Positions 38,501 to 47,608 of a stretch of 64,000 bases of DNA are shown here, piece by piece; the first letter of the stretch is position 1, and every line of letters begins with the position of its first letter. The stretch comes from Eretmocerus hayati. Taxonomy: Eukaryota; Arthropoda; Insecta; Hymenoptera; Aphelinidae. Made by a program: the position numbers and the translations under genes. The stretch is from NCBI GenBank assembly GCA_029851415.1, contig CM056741.1, positions 65,958,282-66,022,281 on the forward strand, given 5' to 3'. Below the pieces are notes generated by a model. It did not search any database and had not been told where the DNA came from. It saw only the letters and a list, made by a program, of their open reading frames with translations.

Positions 38501-39199
38501 TTTTACAAGGAAGTATTTCAAACGACGGTACTATCTAATACAATGAGTATTAATGACTGCGAAAGAATTTTGCAATCTAACTGCAAACAACTCAGAATCT
38601 CAGAACAAAAGATCAATTTTTCTGAAAATTGTAAAAAAAATTTTTTCTGAATCATAGTTAGTTTCTGTCGGAGAAACTACTGAGAAACGATCGATTGGAG
38701 ACCCGGCAATCTCACAGTTCAGAGTCAGAGTTGATATATAGCTCACCACATTGGTCTACAACCAATTTCATGTCGTAACATCTCCATCCAGATTCCAACC
38801 ACTTCAATCAAAGTTCTAACAATTCGGCCGTATTTGACTCAACAGGTGGCGAGCATAGTTCTATCTTTAATAGTCGCGGCTTTCCCGATGACCACCCATG
38901 CAATTCACATCCTACACCAGTCGTGGATCTTCGACTCGATGTTTGCGGTGTTCAAACCACTCATCGATGCCCGCATGAACGCCAAAATCTTCTTCCACGG
39001 ATCGGATATGGAGAGCTTGCACAGGCACATACCACCCGAGTACCTACCTAAGAAGTATGGCGGAACACGTGATGAGTTACCTTATTATCGATGGATCGAG
39101 TCACTCAGGAAAAATCCTCGAGTCGTCAAGGAGATGAAGAGTCTTGGATATATCATTCCGGACACTGTATCTTCCGATGAGAACAAAAATGAGGCGTGA
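26517..39199 (+). CDS. CRAL-TRIO lipid-transfer protein, alpha-TTP-like (five exons)
   Basis: Joined exons 26517-26561, 29393-29774, 31797-31891, 37499-37813 and 38846-39199 give 396 residues with all phases matching. Residues 16-110 are an acidic, polar extension. From about 112 comes the CRAL-TRIO N-terminal helical domain (MDDDFLVRFLRARNFNVNRA), then the Sec14-type lipid-binding fold (about 205-365) with GRRMMIYRMGNWDP, GGIVIFDLEGITM and the closing PEYLPKKYGG. Family members are cytosolic carriers of small hydrophobic ligands such as tocopherol, retinal or phosphoinositides; the ligand here cannot be told. The usual length is near 300 residues, so the extension is the odd part. The start is supported by an in-frame TGA at 26,499. 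Introns are 2.8, 2.0, 5.6 and 1.0 kb and hold several mobile elements. Confidence 0.9.
27730..28859. mobile_element. 1.1-kb foldback element in intron 1 of the CRAL-TRIO gene
   Basis: Arms of about 350 bp (27,730-28,077 and 28,508-28,859) are inverted copies. They start with ATGAGTAGTTCCGCGCG-type ends and share AAAAAGGGTCATGTCTTAAA, CTATGGGGCCCC and AAAGTTAGGGTATTTT. The loop of about 430 bp is partly CpG-rich and unrelated. No transposase is seen. It lies on the sense strand of a gene, so if transcribed it would form a long double-stranded RNA before splicing. Confidence 0.85.
29393..29774 (+). CDS. CRAL-TRIO gene, coding exon 2
   Basis: Acceptor TTGTATTTCCAG at 29,392, donor G|GTGAGT at 29,775. 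It encodes the acidic extension (rich in E, D, K, Q, S) and the first helix of the CRAL-TRIO N-terminal domain, ending in TIHELREMIY. GC content is visibly higher than in the flanking introns. Confidence 0.85.
30139..30413. repeat. Foldback repeat in intron 2
   Basis: Arms CATTTTAAAGCTCATTTTGA and its mirror around 30,352-30,400 pair through AATGAGCT, AGAGTC and CTCGAG-type boxes, with AAATCTCGGGTTTTGATTC in the loop. It belongs to the dispersed family also seen at 2.6, 3.3, 12.1, 22.9 and 60.3 kb. Confidence 0.65.
31797..31891 (+). CDS. CRAL-TRIO gene, coding exon 3
   Basis: Acceptor AATTTTCAG at 31,796, donor CTG|GTAAGT at 31,892. With the single base from exon 2 it reads ERGECEPHRMDDDFLVRF and on to NRAHRL: the diagnostic DDxFLxRFLRARxF signature of the CRAL-TRIO N-terminal domain. 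Confidence 0.92.
32087..32590. repeat. Decayed repeat with GTTCCAAA boxes in intron 3
   Basis: The phrases TAACTGGGACAATTTTGGAA (32,088), GGGCAACTTTGGAACA (32,298) and the mirror forms GGTTCCAAAGCTACACC (32,518) and CTGTTCCAAAACC (32,537), then CCCCAGTTGAC, look like end sequences of old DNA elements. The borders are unclear. Confidence 0.4.
33439..33453. repeat. (CG)n alternating tract
   Basis: GTGCGCGCGCGCGCGTGC, a short alternating purine-pyrimidine run in intron 3 able to adopt Z-DNA. A similar tract lies at about 50,656-50,669. Confidence 0.7.
34026..34273. mobile_element. piggyBac-like MITE, about 240 bp
   Basis: The left end reads TTAACACGTTCGCTGCG and the right end is its mirror, CGCAGCGAACGTGTCAA. 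TTAA is the target of piggyBac transposases; the right flank has one base change (TCAA). Near the right end is the perfect palindrome GGGACCC(aaccgt)GGGTCCC, a layout common near piggyBac-type ends. It has no coding sequence, so it would depend on a transposase elsewhere. It lies in intron 3 of the CRAL-TRIO gene. Confidence 0.7.
34600..34838 (+). mobile_element. 3' end of a truncated non-LTR retrotransposon (LINE)
   Basis: A unique AT-rich stretch ends in GGAAGGGTTCTACCCCAAGG, TGGAATAATG and then a tetranucleotide tail of about ten TCAA/AATC units (34,795-34,832). A short 3' untranslated end followed by a simple-repeat tail instead of poly(A) is typical of RTE- and Jockey/CR1-like insertions. 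No reverse-transcriptase frame remains. Confidence 0.5.
35130..36950. repeat. 1.8-kb inverted duplication in intron 3
   Basis: The segment 35,130-35,640 is matched in reverse orientation by about 36,460-36,950: shared phrases include GGCGGGTCGGAACGGT, CACGCGTTTTGATA, CGAGCTATGATCTTTCAACT and CCTGAACCCGCCAG (one or two differences each). The arms have diverged by small indels and are separated by about 0.8 kb. No transposon end is obvious, so this may be an old foldback element or a local inverted duplication. Confidence 0.7.
37499..37813 (+). CDS. CRAL-TRIO gene, coding exon 4
   Basis: Acceptor ATTCACAG at 37,498, donor CAG|GTATGA at 37,814, phase 0 at both ends. It encodes 105 residues (starting IVRYYTFKEEHPEI) that span the end of the helical domain and the first half of the lipid-binding fold, including NWDP and IVIFDLEG. 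Confidence 0.93.
37983..38363. mobile_element. Double palindrome of the AATAGTATATT superfamily, intron 4
   Basis: A first palindrome (37,983-38,081) pairs AATAGTATATTACGCAACAA with TTGCGTATACTATTTTT. It is followed without a gap by a second (38,081-38,363) whose ends are TGCAACTGTGCGCGAAGTTG and its mirror, enclosing further GTGCGTAAA / TTTACGCAC boxes. The boundary box and internal boxes are those seen at 1.5 kb and in 42-45 kb. Confidence 0.8.
38846..39199 (+). CDS. CRAL-TRIO gene, coding exon 5 (terminal)
   Basis: Acceptor GACTCAACAG at 38,845; stop TGA at 39,197-39,199. It encodes 117 residues: VASIVLSLIVAAFPM, HILHQSWIFDSMFAVFKP, the basic RMNAKIFFHG segment and PEYLPKKYGG. The closing tail (DENKNEA) is acidic. 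Confidence 0.93.
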   Translation: MASIVLSLIVAAFPMTTHAIHILHQSWIFDSMFAVFKPLIDARMNAKIFFHGSDMESLHRHIPPEYLPKKYGGTRDELPYYRWIESLRKNPRVVKEMKSLGYIIPDTVSSDENKNEA

Positions 39200-39342
39200 T
39201 GACCAATTGAGCATCGAATCCTGACATTCCAAGCACTGCTCCACGGTTTGTTGTTTCTTCACAAGTGCCCTTTGTTGAACGGAGGTTGTGAGAATATTGG
39301 GACCAATCCATGAAATAGAGTTAGGGATCTGCTTTCAATCAA

Positions 39343-39348
39343 AATAAA
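39343..39348 (+). terminator. Poly(A) signal of the CRAL-TRIO gene
   Basis: Canonical AATAAA 144 bases after the stop codon, followed by GT-rich sequence (ATGTATGTATTG), as expected of an insect cleavage and polyadenylation site. Confidence 0.7.
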
Positions 39349-39359
39349 ATGTATGTATT

Positions 39360-42090
39360 GAGCTTTCGAGACTATATTTTCTATTGGTGAGTCAAAGTTA
39401 TGAGAATATAATCTATGGCATCATTCGTATAATTGCTCAGCAAAAATATTGAGTTCGGAATTGAGGAGGTCTCAATTTCGAAAGATTCCAAGATTGTATA
39501 TATTCCAAAAAATTGTGATTTCTACTGTGCTCAACAAAGTCATCAACTTCTATAATTAGTAAATCGTGTCTGTACCCATAATATAAAAGGTTTAAACTAT
39601 TTTCCCCACAGGGACTCATTTGTATTTCACTTGATGAATTGAATCAAAATTTTGGAAGATCCATCAACAAGCCCTCAATCAAATCAGGAAGTCAGTATCT
39701 AATGAAACTGTCGCAGATGTATTAGAGATCAATCATGATAAGTTTTGATCACCATTACAGCCCTAGATTAAGATCTTACACATTGTAAGCCGAGAAATAT
39801 TGAATCGGACACCGATGTCTGATATCATTTTCATGACTTCACTTCAAGTATGGTTTCCTACTCTCTCGCTCAGAATTCACTGAACATTGCTGTTGTGAAT
39901 CACAAATCAACATTACTATGATAAATATTTACATTTTTTGATGAACGAATATCTCTGTCTTTGTTACGAAGATATATTGATCATGTGAGTGTACCCAAGT
40001 GTACGGTTTGCTTGCAATATATGATTAATCTAGAAAAAAGTCTATTTTGTGGAGCTCTAATTGTAAAACTTTCATGAATTTTAGATGTTAGGAAAATAGA
40101 ACGAATGAATAAAATAATTATCGACAGATTTAAATCCATAGCTGAAATATATAGATGTAATAAATATCATGATACTCGCGGCTCGACTCGCGGATCACGC
40201 TGATAATACGGATTTCATCGGATACCGTCTCCGAGAATTTGTTGAGCCTCACTCAGATACAAATTTTGATCACTGATAATCGTCATTGTTGAATCAAGAA
40301 TGCCACTCATTGTCATTCAGTAGTGATCCGATCAAAACTACTAATCTCAATACCAGGGTAGTTCAGAATTTGGAAGGTAAGCATGAAAAAAGTGACAGGT
40401 GAAAGTTCAAGTTCGAACCTTTTTGATTATTTTTTCATATTTTTGAAAATCTTACAGTGATTCTATCCATGAGTATTCTATGAAAGGGATAATCTGTAAG
40501 GAATAGGAGATTTCTACTCATCAAAAATAATTTGATTTTGAAAAACTGAAATTTCTCGCCAAATCTTGAATAGTTTGCTAATTCAGAATTCAGTCAACAC
40601 CGAGCAAGTTTAACAAATGGTTAAGGGGAGGGGGGTAAAGGTAAATCCACGAACTCTTCAGGAGGGGTTGAAGTTAATTAACTGCAGTGAGGACTGTTTC
40701 GATACGCATCAATCAGCTCTTGAATTGCGATCGTCACTCCAACCACTTATTGGCCTATATCGTCTCAGTCGAATCATCATCAGAACGCGTACTCAATTAT
40801 ATTTTCTCACCTTATTTGATTCGCCTATTTTCTCGAGAAACTAATCAAGTGTAAAATCTATCTTAAAATTACAAGCTCTTGCCACGTTTTCAACGCCAAC
40901 CAATCGATGTTGATTTCCCCACACGCCCATACAGATACCCGAGTGGAAATCTGGAAAACTTTCAGCAAAAGATTGTAAAAGTTTCAAAGTGGTCTCGTTA
41001 GACTTTCAGGACGAGCCATTCATAGTCCGACCCCAACTCTTCTCCCACCAAACTCTCAATGCTATTGTACAGTGCCGGGGGGATACTATACATCGAAAGG
41101 TCCAAATAGCGATTTTCCCTCACAACCAATTAGCGCGCTACACGTGAAAGCACGGAGCCCTTCTCATCAATATTCAACCAAGAGCTCGGTGTATCACACT
41201 ACATAAGAATAGCAGGTATTAGTAATGGTAGAGGCGAGGGGTTGCAAATGGAATGGGCAAATTAAAAAGTAGTCGAGAGCATCGAAGAAGATGGAAAAGT
41301 TTACCCCGGCGAGAGTGAAGAGTGAAAAAAACAAAGGGGGAAGAAATGAGAGACTCGCGGGCTACAGTGTACAAAATATGAGTATATGTGTGGACAGAGG
41401 GTGAGTCTGAGAGTGTTATATATGTGGCACACATCCGGTGTTGGTAAGAGGGTGGAAGGGAGGGAGGGTTTTGCCACGGCACGTGCTCGCAAATTCGAGC
41501 ACGTAGATGCTAGATAGAAGGCGAACCAACGCCGACAGCCTCGTAAAGCTGAGCGTGCATGCAGTATATATCCTAAATGCGATATATACATATATCATAC
41601 TGTTGTACATTGGATCAACCAGCCCTGAAAATGCACTGCTCAAAATTCCATTTGGTTGCCATCAGCCGAAACCAGGCCCGCGGCGCGTGCGGCTACATCT
41701 CGCATATCTTGTTTCATTTTCAGAGCTAAATTGCTTCGGACTCGTACAGCTTGCCTCGCGCAATAAGCGCATAACATTAATCCTCAATCAACTCTAGACC
41801 ACGTGGTAATGTTCGAATCCGAGCACTCCGTCGTTGTATTAATTTAGTGCTTCATAAAGGTGGTAAGGGGATCAACGGTGATGGAGCAGGCTGTGTAGAG
41901 TAGAAGCTTTGAGCTTGAAGTTAGAATTCCAGAAATCACCAGACGTTCCTAATATTTTATTAACTAATATTTTTAGTCCAAATATTTACACGTTATTACG
42001 TGTAGCTGCCAAAAAATAGTCCACGTGACCCTTGTGAAAAAATTATGTGAAGAATCCCATAACCTTCCCAGCTATGTCAAGATGAAAGCA
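39360..42090. other. Intergenic, no gene seen
   Basis: AT-rich to 40.6 kb. From 40.9 to 41.8 kb the DNA is more CpG-rich, with a small hairpin CACGTGCTCGCAAATTCGAG (41,480-41,505) and TATA-like strings, which gives it a regulatory look. Frames in this part are short and unrecognised. Confidence 0.45.
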
Positions 42091-42095
42091 GTAAT

Positions 42096-42316
42096 AGGAG
42101 ATTTTTTCGATTGACTGTGCGTAAAACAGTGTTTTACGCACGGCAGTTTTCGTTCCCTTTACGCCCAGTCGATCGAAATGGTATATTACGAAACGACTTC
42201 GATTCTTTATGCACTGCCGGAAATTTTTACACACGAGGGTAACAACTTTACGTACTGTTACTCGAGTGTGTAAAGTTTCCGACAGTGCGTAAAGTGTCGA
42301 AGTCGTTTCCTACGAT
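42096..42316. mobile_element. Two fused palindromes of the AATAGTATATT superfamily
   Basis: The segment 42,117-42,141 is a perfect palindrome with 12-bp arms and one central base (GTGCGTAAAACA and its mirror). At 42,177-42,190 the boundary box AATGGTATATTACG follows, then a second palindrome (42,187-42,316) with arms of about 58 bp beginning ACGAAACGACTTCGA and containing TTTACACACGAG / CTCGAGTGTGTAAA. Confidence 0.8.
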
Positions 42317-43690
42317 ATTTTTATAAAAATCTTTGAGGGTTCTGTGAAAGTCTATCTAGCCGAGCACACAGAGCACACCTGTCTGGGACGTTGCGACGCT
42401 GATAAGCTGCGAAACTTGTGCTCGCCGTTGCAGGCACTCACAACGCGCATTAGATGTCACAAGACATCTAATGCGCGTTCTCTCGATTAGCCGAGCGATC
42501 AGCAATCCTGCGAAACGACATTTTCACACAGAGAATCATGCAGATTATGACTTTACTTGCTGTATTCTCCATAAGATTCGGATCGCAATAAACGGAAAGT
42601 GGATCGAGATATGTAACAATATATAAAGCCACCCGAGTGGTGATAACAACCTTACAACAACGAACGGACTAGGTTATGAAAACGAGAAAACGGGGCAACT
42701 GCGTTGCATACGATCCAAGTAAAATGAATCGAAGTAATGTACTCATCTGGTGCACGGATGGTCCTCGACAATTGTCTTAGGCATCAATTTTCCGATTGTT
42801 GCGGAGATTTCCAGATGAAAAAAGATAACAAAGCTTGCAGATATGTTGCTGAATTTTTCTCGTTGGCGAGGAACGCGCAGAGTGAATTGGTTTTGTTGAT
42901 TTGTTGTGTTTTCAAAACCCCAGTCTGCTCGTTTCTCGACAACGAGAAAAATTTAGCATTATATCTGCAAGCCTTGTCATCTTTTTTCAGCTGGAAATCT
43001 CCGCAACAATCGAAAAATTGATGCCTAAGACAATTGTCGAGGACCGTTCGTGCACCAGATGAGTACTTTACTTCGATTCATTTTACTTGGATCGTATGCA
43101 ACGCAGTTGCGCTGTTTTCTCGTATTCATAACCTGTAGTCCGTTCGTTGTTGTAAGGTTGTTGTCATCACTCGGGTGGCTTTATATATTGTTACATATCT
43201 CGATCCACTTTCCGTTTATTGCGATCCGAATCTTATGGAGAATATAGCAAGTAGAGTCATGATCTGCACGATTCGCTGTGTGAAAATTTCCTCTCGCAGA
43301 TCAAACCGGGCGCAGGATTGCTGATCGCTAAGCTAATCGAGCATTCGAGCAGTTAACAATCCATGACATTTTCTACGAGCCAGGCTGCACAGAAAAAATC
43401 ATAAGCACCCTGTTTTGTGAACTGAGCATGGCGTACTAGGGCATAGACGACCACTCTTCAGACTAGGCTGTGCCGATTCTCCAAATTTTCACGCGAAAAT
43501 GTCAGCTGTTGTAGATCTCGATGAACCGTGTAGGTACCTCTTGTGACATCTAATACGCGTTGTGAGTGCCTGCAACGGCGAGTACAAGTTTCGTAGCTTA
43601 TCGGCGTCGCAACGTCCCAGTCAGGTGTGCTCTGTGTGCTCGGCTAGATAGATTTTCACAGAACCCTCAAAGATTTTTATAAAAATTTCA
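42316..43690. mobile_element. Near-palindromic hairpin element of about 1.37 kb
   Basis: The left arm (42,316-42,880) and right arm (42,925-43,690) are inverted copies almost to the centre, with a loop of only about 44 bases. The ends both read ATTTTTATAAAAAT next to CTTTGAGGGTTCTGTGAAA. Arms share TCTATCTAGCCGAGCACACA, CAATAAACGGAAAGTGGATC and AGGCATCAATTTTCCGATTG with scattered single-base differences. The right arm carries about 200 bp (43,350-43,548) missing from the left. Frames through it, such as 42,737-43,021, cross the centre and have no homology that I recognise. No transposase. Such a structure would be a strong hairpin in single-stranded DNA or RNA. Confidence 0.85.
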
Positions 43691-43740
43691 TAAGTTCACG
43701 AATTATAAAGTCCTTATAAAGTCATTTTATAAAGACTTAA

Positions 43741-43996
43741 TTCTTTTTCACTTGGGCCTCGCCTTCGGCTCGGGTCGAAAATCGATCGTTCAGAAGCGAG
43801 CTACAACCGCATGAACTCGGTGCGGAATATACTATTTCGCAATTTGATGTGCGTAAAGTTTTCCCTGACGCACCGAAAAAATGGTCTTTACGCACAAGAT
43901 TGCGAAATAGTATATTTCGCACAGAGTTCATGAGGTTGTAGCTCGCTTCTGAGCTACCGGTTATCGGCCCGAGCCGGAGGCGAGGGTTGAAATGAT
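43741..43996. mobile_element. Palindromic element, GCCTTCGGCTCGGGTCG ends
   Basis: Left arm 43,755-43,862 and right arm 43,890-43,986 pair through GAAGCGAGCTACAACC, GCGGAATATACTATTTCGC (43,823-43,840) and GTGCGTAAAG. The right half continues into a GGCCCGAGCCGGAGGCGAGG box like that of the 1522-1858 element, showing that the two are related. Confidence 0.82.
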
Positions 43997-44091
43997 CGTT
44001 CAAAAGCGGGGAACCTCGTGTGTGAGGCGCGAAAGTTATTTTTCGCAATTTTGTAGGCACCCAAACATCGGAAAATTGCGAAAATAGTACG

Positions 44092-44301
44092 TTTCGATAC
44101 AAGAGCGTAAAACGTTTTATTCGCGTCCGAGTGATGGGTTTCCGGCCCGAGCCGCAGGCGAGGGTCGGAATCATCACGAGGATGCGAATAATAGGTTTTA
44201 CGGCCGTGTATCTAACTATACTTTTCGGTAAACTGTGAGTAAAAGTCGACAAATTGTGCGCAAAGTGCACTTTTACGCACAGTGTATCGAAATAGTATAT
44301 T
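44092..44301 (+). mobile_element. Half copy of the 1522-1858 palindrome
   Basis: From AATAGTACGTTTCGATACAA to TATCGAAATAGTATATT this segment matches the left arm and core of the element at 1.5 kb almost base for base, including the 20 bp around AGGATGCGAATAATAGGTTT missing from the right arm there. The second arm is absent here. Confidence 0.85.
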
Positions 44302-44470
44302 AAGCAACAAGGGCGCCAACAGATATTTGCGCACGAGTCACCGCAACGAGTGTGCAAACGCCTCATTTACGCACAGTTTCATCGTTTACGCAGTAAGCAA
44401 ATGGAACGTTTGCACACGAGTTGCGGGGACGAGTGCGCAAATGTCGGCGCCCGAGTTGCTTACGATATTT
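44287..44470. mobile_element. Palindromic element with TTTGCGCAC boxes
   Basis: Starts at the boundary box ATAGTATATTAAGCAACAAG and ends with the mirror GAGTTGCTTACGATATT. Arms carry GGGCGCC, ATTTGCGCACGAGT and CAACGAGTGTGCAAACG. It shares its first 15 bp with the end of the preceding module, so the two are joined head to tail at that box. Confidence 0.8.
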
Positions 44471-44794
44471 TTTGTTATTTCTGTGAGCAAAAATGTAACC
44501 CGCCTCCTAAAACACATCAAAGAATTAGGGGATGCTGTGAGAGTTGGCCGTCATCTCGAGAGTTGACGGACTTTGTTCCTTTTTCGCGTTGGTGTGTCCG
44601 AACTTTCCGAGTCCTTGTTCCTCCTCAAACAAATTATGAACCATTTTCATTTGAACTACTCGGGACCCATGACGATTTTCTGAAAAATTTTGACAGTCGC
44701 CAGGAGTGACCGAAGCATCACCTACAACGAATGATCAATGCATCCTAAGCATTCAGAGGAATGTGGCACGGCGGGGTCACAGGAGGGTGGAGGA

Positions 44795-44876
44795 GGGGGT
44801 CCAGGGGGCGAAGCCCCCGGCGGGGGTGCAGGGGGCGGAGCCCCCGCCGGGGGGTTCGGGGGGCGGAGCCCCCCGA
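44795..44876. repeat. Three tandem GC hairpin units of about 27 bp
   Basis: GGGGGCGAAGCCCCC (44,804-44,818), GGGGGCGGAGCCCCC (44,831-44,845) and a 17-base version (44,858-44,874) repeat every 27 bases with G-rich links. Each is a perfect or near-perfect palindrome around GCGRAGC, and the links are G-runs able to form quadruplexes. The local GC content is extreme for this window. Frames across it give low-complexity GAEPPPG-type peptides without meaning. Confidence 0.85.
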
Positions 44877-45057
44877 CTGAAAAAAAATTCTGAGAAATGT
44901 ATCAGAAAAAACTCTATCGCCCATATAGTATGTTACCACGTTGCTCAAGACTGTCGCTGGTGCTCGAAAGATCAAAGTTAGATATTCTTTACAATTATGT
45001 ATGATGATGATATATAGATAGATGATGGTATAGAGTGATCAGAAAACAACTCGAGTC

Positions 45058-45262
45058 CAGTGCGCAAACGAAATTTGCACAGTGCGCAAATGCCTCATTT
45101 GCACACTGTTCTTCATTTACGCAGTGCGCAAACGAGTATTTGCGCACTGATGCCTCATTTGCGCACTGCGTGAAAAAATATTTGCACACAGTTGTGTCGG
45201 AATAATGAGCAAATTCGCTATTTGCACACGCACACTTGCGTCTAAATGGCCATTTTTGCGCA
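45058..45262. repeat. Cluster of GTGCGCAAA / TTTGCGCAC boxes
   Basis: About ten copies of AGTGCGCAAAYG or its mirror lie in 200 bp, separated by TGCCTCATTTGCGCAC-type phrases. The array alternates in orientation and can fold into several small stems. It uses the same core words as the neighbouring palindromes but has no clear outer ends. Confidence 0.75.
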
Positions 45263-45368
45263 CAGAATAACAAAAATACTATTTTCATTACTCTAACCTA
45301 AAAATGCCACGTTTAAATAGGATTTTAGGGTTCTCGTAATGAAAAAATATATCCGCACCTCGCTTGCA

Positions 45369-45446
45369 AGCCCATTTTGGGCACTGGAGGACATGTCTGT
45401 CTCGCTTCGATCGACAGACAAACTGTCCTAGTGCCCAAAATGGGCT
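45369..45446. repeat. 78-nt stem-loop with arms of about 33 bp
   Basis: AGCCCATTTTGGGCACTGGA then GGACATGTCTGTC pairs with GACAGACAAACTGTCC then TAGTGCCCAAAATGGGCT. The loop is short. The size resembles an insect pre-miRNA, but the nearby AAATATACTATTTG box and the position in the palindrome cluster argue for a small mobile element. Confidence 0.6.
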
Positions 45447-45462
45447 ACCGCGCTCAGTACGG

Positions 45463-46810
45463 AAATATACTATTTGTCATTTTCATATTGCACATTGATA
45501 GTTTGTCAAATATTTTGGACTATTATGGATCTCAATTGATACTCTTATTTATTTTATAGGTTTTGATGTGCTTCATTCATTCAAAATTGAGCAACTATCT
45601 TCCTTTTCAGACAGTGTTAAATGACGAAATTTCCAATCGCACAGGTATCTGGCAGATTTGAATTGATTTGAATTGATGTAAAGTGAGCTCATATGACCGA
45701 GGTACAACTTCCGGATATTGAAATAGGATGCAGTCTCATGATATAATGAATGCATGTACATTAAAGAATGTTGAAATCCTAACATCATCTCAATTTTGAT
45801 CGATAATAAGCGCTGATTCATCTATTCGAAAGCAACTCTTTGACGAGTTCAAGATCTCATTTGTACGTTGATGCCAATGGCACTGAAACTGGACGCCACA
45901 ACAAAATTTCCTGACTTCCTGCAAGGAAACGAGATTAGAGACCTCCTCTCACTGAATTATTTGTATGAAATACATGTGCTTCAAGACCCGCCTATCTTAT
46001 TTTCGAGTGACCCAAAGTGGACAACCAGCTGTGAAATGAGCAACAAAAGGTCCCATTCGAAAATTATTCGTATCGGCAAGGTGCTAAAGTAGTGTTTTGA
46101 AATCTGTGGAAGAAGAAGCAACGCCACTCGACCATGTGAGACAAAAGTGATGTAACAGTTTCGTCTGACAAGCATTTTTTTATCCCTTTCCTGTATCATT
46201 CTTCCATCTCAAAACCTCGAGATTCAAATATTTTTTGGATCCTAATTTGCTCACAATTGAATCAGCCAAACAATTGTGAATTGATTGGTTCCCAAATCGG
46301 CTCAATTTCCTCGTCACAATATCTTTGTCTCTATCAAAATTCATTGAGGGCAAAATTTAACCAAGGAAGACGAACATCCTGTAGATCGCTGATGACGAGA
46401 GCTTTTTTAACCCTTTCACTACTGCGAGCTTGCGATATCGAGAAGCGTATTTTTGACATTCAGAATATGATAACCTGATGGTAGTGGGACAAGAAAAAGC
46501 ACAATTGAAATTTTTCTAATTCTTTGGTCTTTTTTCTTACTTGCAATCAGGAAGCTCGCCTCGGCCTCTGGTTTGATTCATTATTTGTATGAATGAGGTA
46601 CTTGCGGGAATTTTTCCAGAAATTTCTGACGTGTCTGAAAGAAATAACAGGCAAATACGTAAAATGTGTCCATTATGATGGACATTGTGAGTGAATGGGT
46701 ATCATTTATTGAAAATACATTTTTGGCTAACTTAGCTGGAATATCTTGGCTATCATTTGAATGAAATATAACACTCCGTAGCGTCTCATCAGTCACCAAA
46801 TTGAAATAAT
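45463..46810. other. No gene seen
   Basis: AT-rich unique sequence with short frames only (for example 45,868-46,092), none with recognisable domains. Confidence 0.45.
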
Positions 46811-46990
46811 TTAAAGCCCAGCCGAAATTTGTCCGTCAGCATCTCGCGTCTTGGGTTGCCTATCGGGAGGGGGTGAAGGGTGATGGGTGGCTCTATGGGT
46901 CATGGTGGGGTTATGGGTGGGTAGATGGGTGGGTGGGTTGGTGGGTGAGTGGGGGTTAGTGGTCAGGTGGGTGGGTCGGTAGATGGATCG
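46811..46990. repeat. GGGTGGGT minisatellite, copy 1 with leader
   Basis: A leader (AAAGCCCAGCCGAAATTTGT, then GTCAGCATC) introduces a run of GGGT/GGGTGGGT units. The same leader plus run recurs at 49,040-49,195, so leader and repeat were duplicated together. G-runs of three or more are dense enough for quadruplex formation. Confidence 0.75.
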
Positions 46991-47029
46991 ATGTACTTGA
47001 ACTTTACTGATTTTAGTGGGAATCAACAA

Positions 47030-47205
47030 ATTTCAAGTGATACGTTTCACTGAATTTCAGTGAAAATCGCTAAAGTTTTAGTGGAAATTTCACTAAAATT
47101 TCACTGGAATTTCAGTGAAAATCGATAAATTTTCAGTGAAACTTTCACTGAAATGTCTGTGGAAATTTCTAGAGTTTCAGTGAAAGTCACTTAAGTTTCC
47201 ACTGT
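47030..47205. repeat. TTTCAGTGAAA palindromic minisatellite
   Basis: Roughly a dozen imperfect units of TTTCAGTGAAA / TTTCACTGAAA separated by a few bases. Each unit is itself nearly palindromic, so the array can fold in many registers. Confidence 0.75.
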
Positions 47206-47608
47206 CCATTGGATTCTAATGGTTGTCTGTTTCAGTATTATTGCATCTTTAGATGTAAATAACTATTTCGAAATCAGTGTATTGATTGAGTCAAACGAGA
47301 TGGGTGGTAAGGGTATGGATGTTATTCATTGCTGAAGAGAGAAATATCCTTAGTAATTATTTTTTCATCTAGATGCAGATTATAAGTGGGATAGAATTCA
47401 CAAGGTGAATAATCGTAGATTTCTCAATATCCTTCCAACAAATCAAAAACAATTTTCTCCGTCCGGATGCCTCGTATCGTGATGGCGCCGCAGACGCTGT
47501 TGGTGGGTCGGTGGGTTAGTGGGTCGGCATGTCCGGTTAATTGGTGGGTCCGATGAGTCCGTGTGGATGTTGCTGGTGATGGCTTTCGACTTATCAGTAT
47601 GGATTGGG

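Noticed and set aside
42737..43021. 94-codon frame across the centre of the large hairpin
   Set aside because: It lies on both arms and the loop; mirrored sequence makes such frames likely and no family is recognised.
43737..44709. Minus-strand frame of 209 codons and neighbouring plus-strand frames
   Set aside because: They span three concatenated palindromic modules and share translated text with the 1.5-kb element.
44706..44981. GAEPPPG-rich small protein and possible bacterial contamination
   Set aside because: The peptide is the translation of a GC hairpin array; flanking DNA is continuous with AT-rich host sequence and nearby modules, so contamination is not supported.
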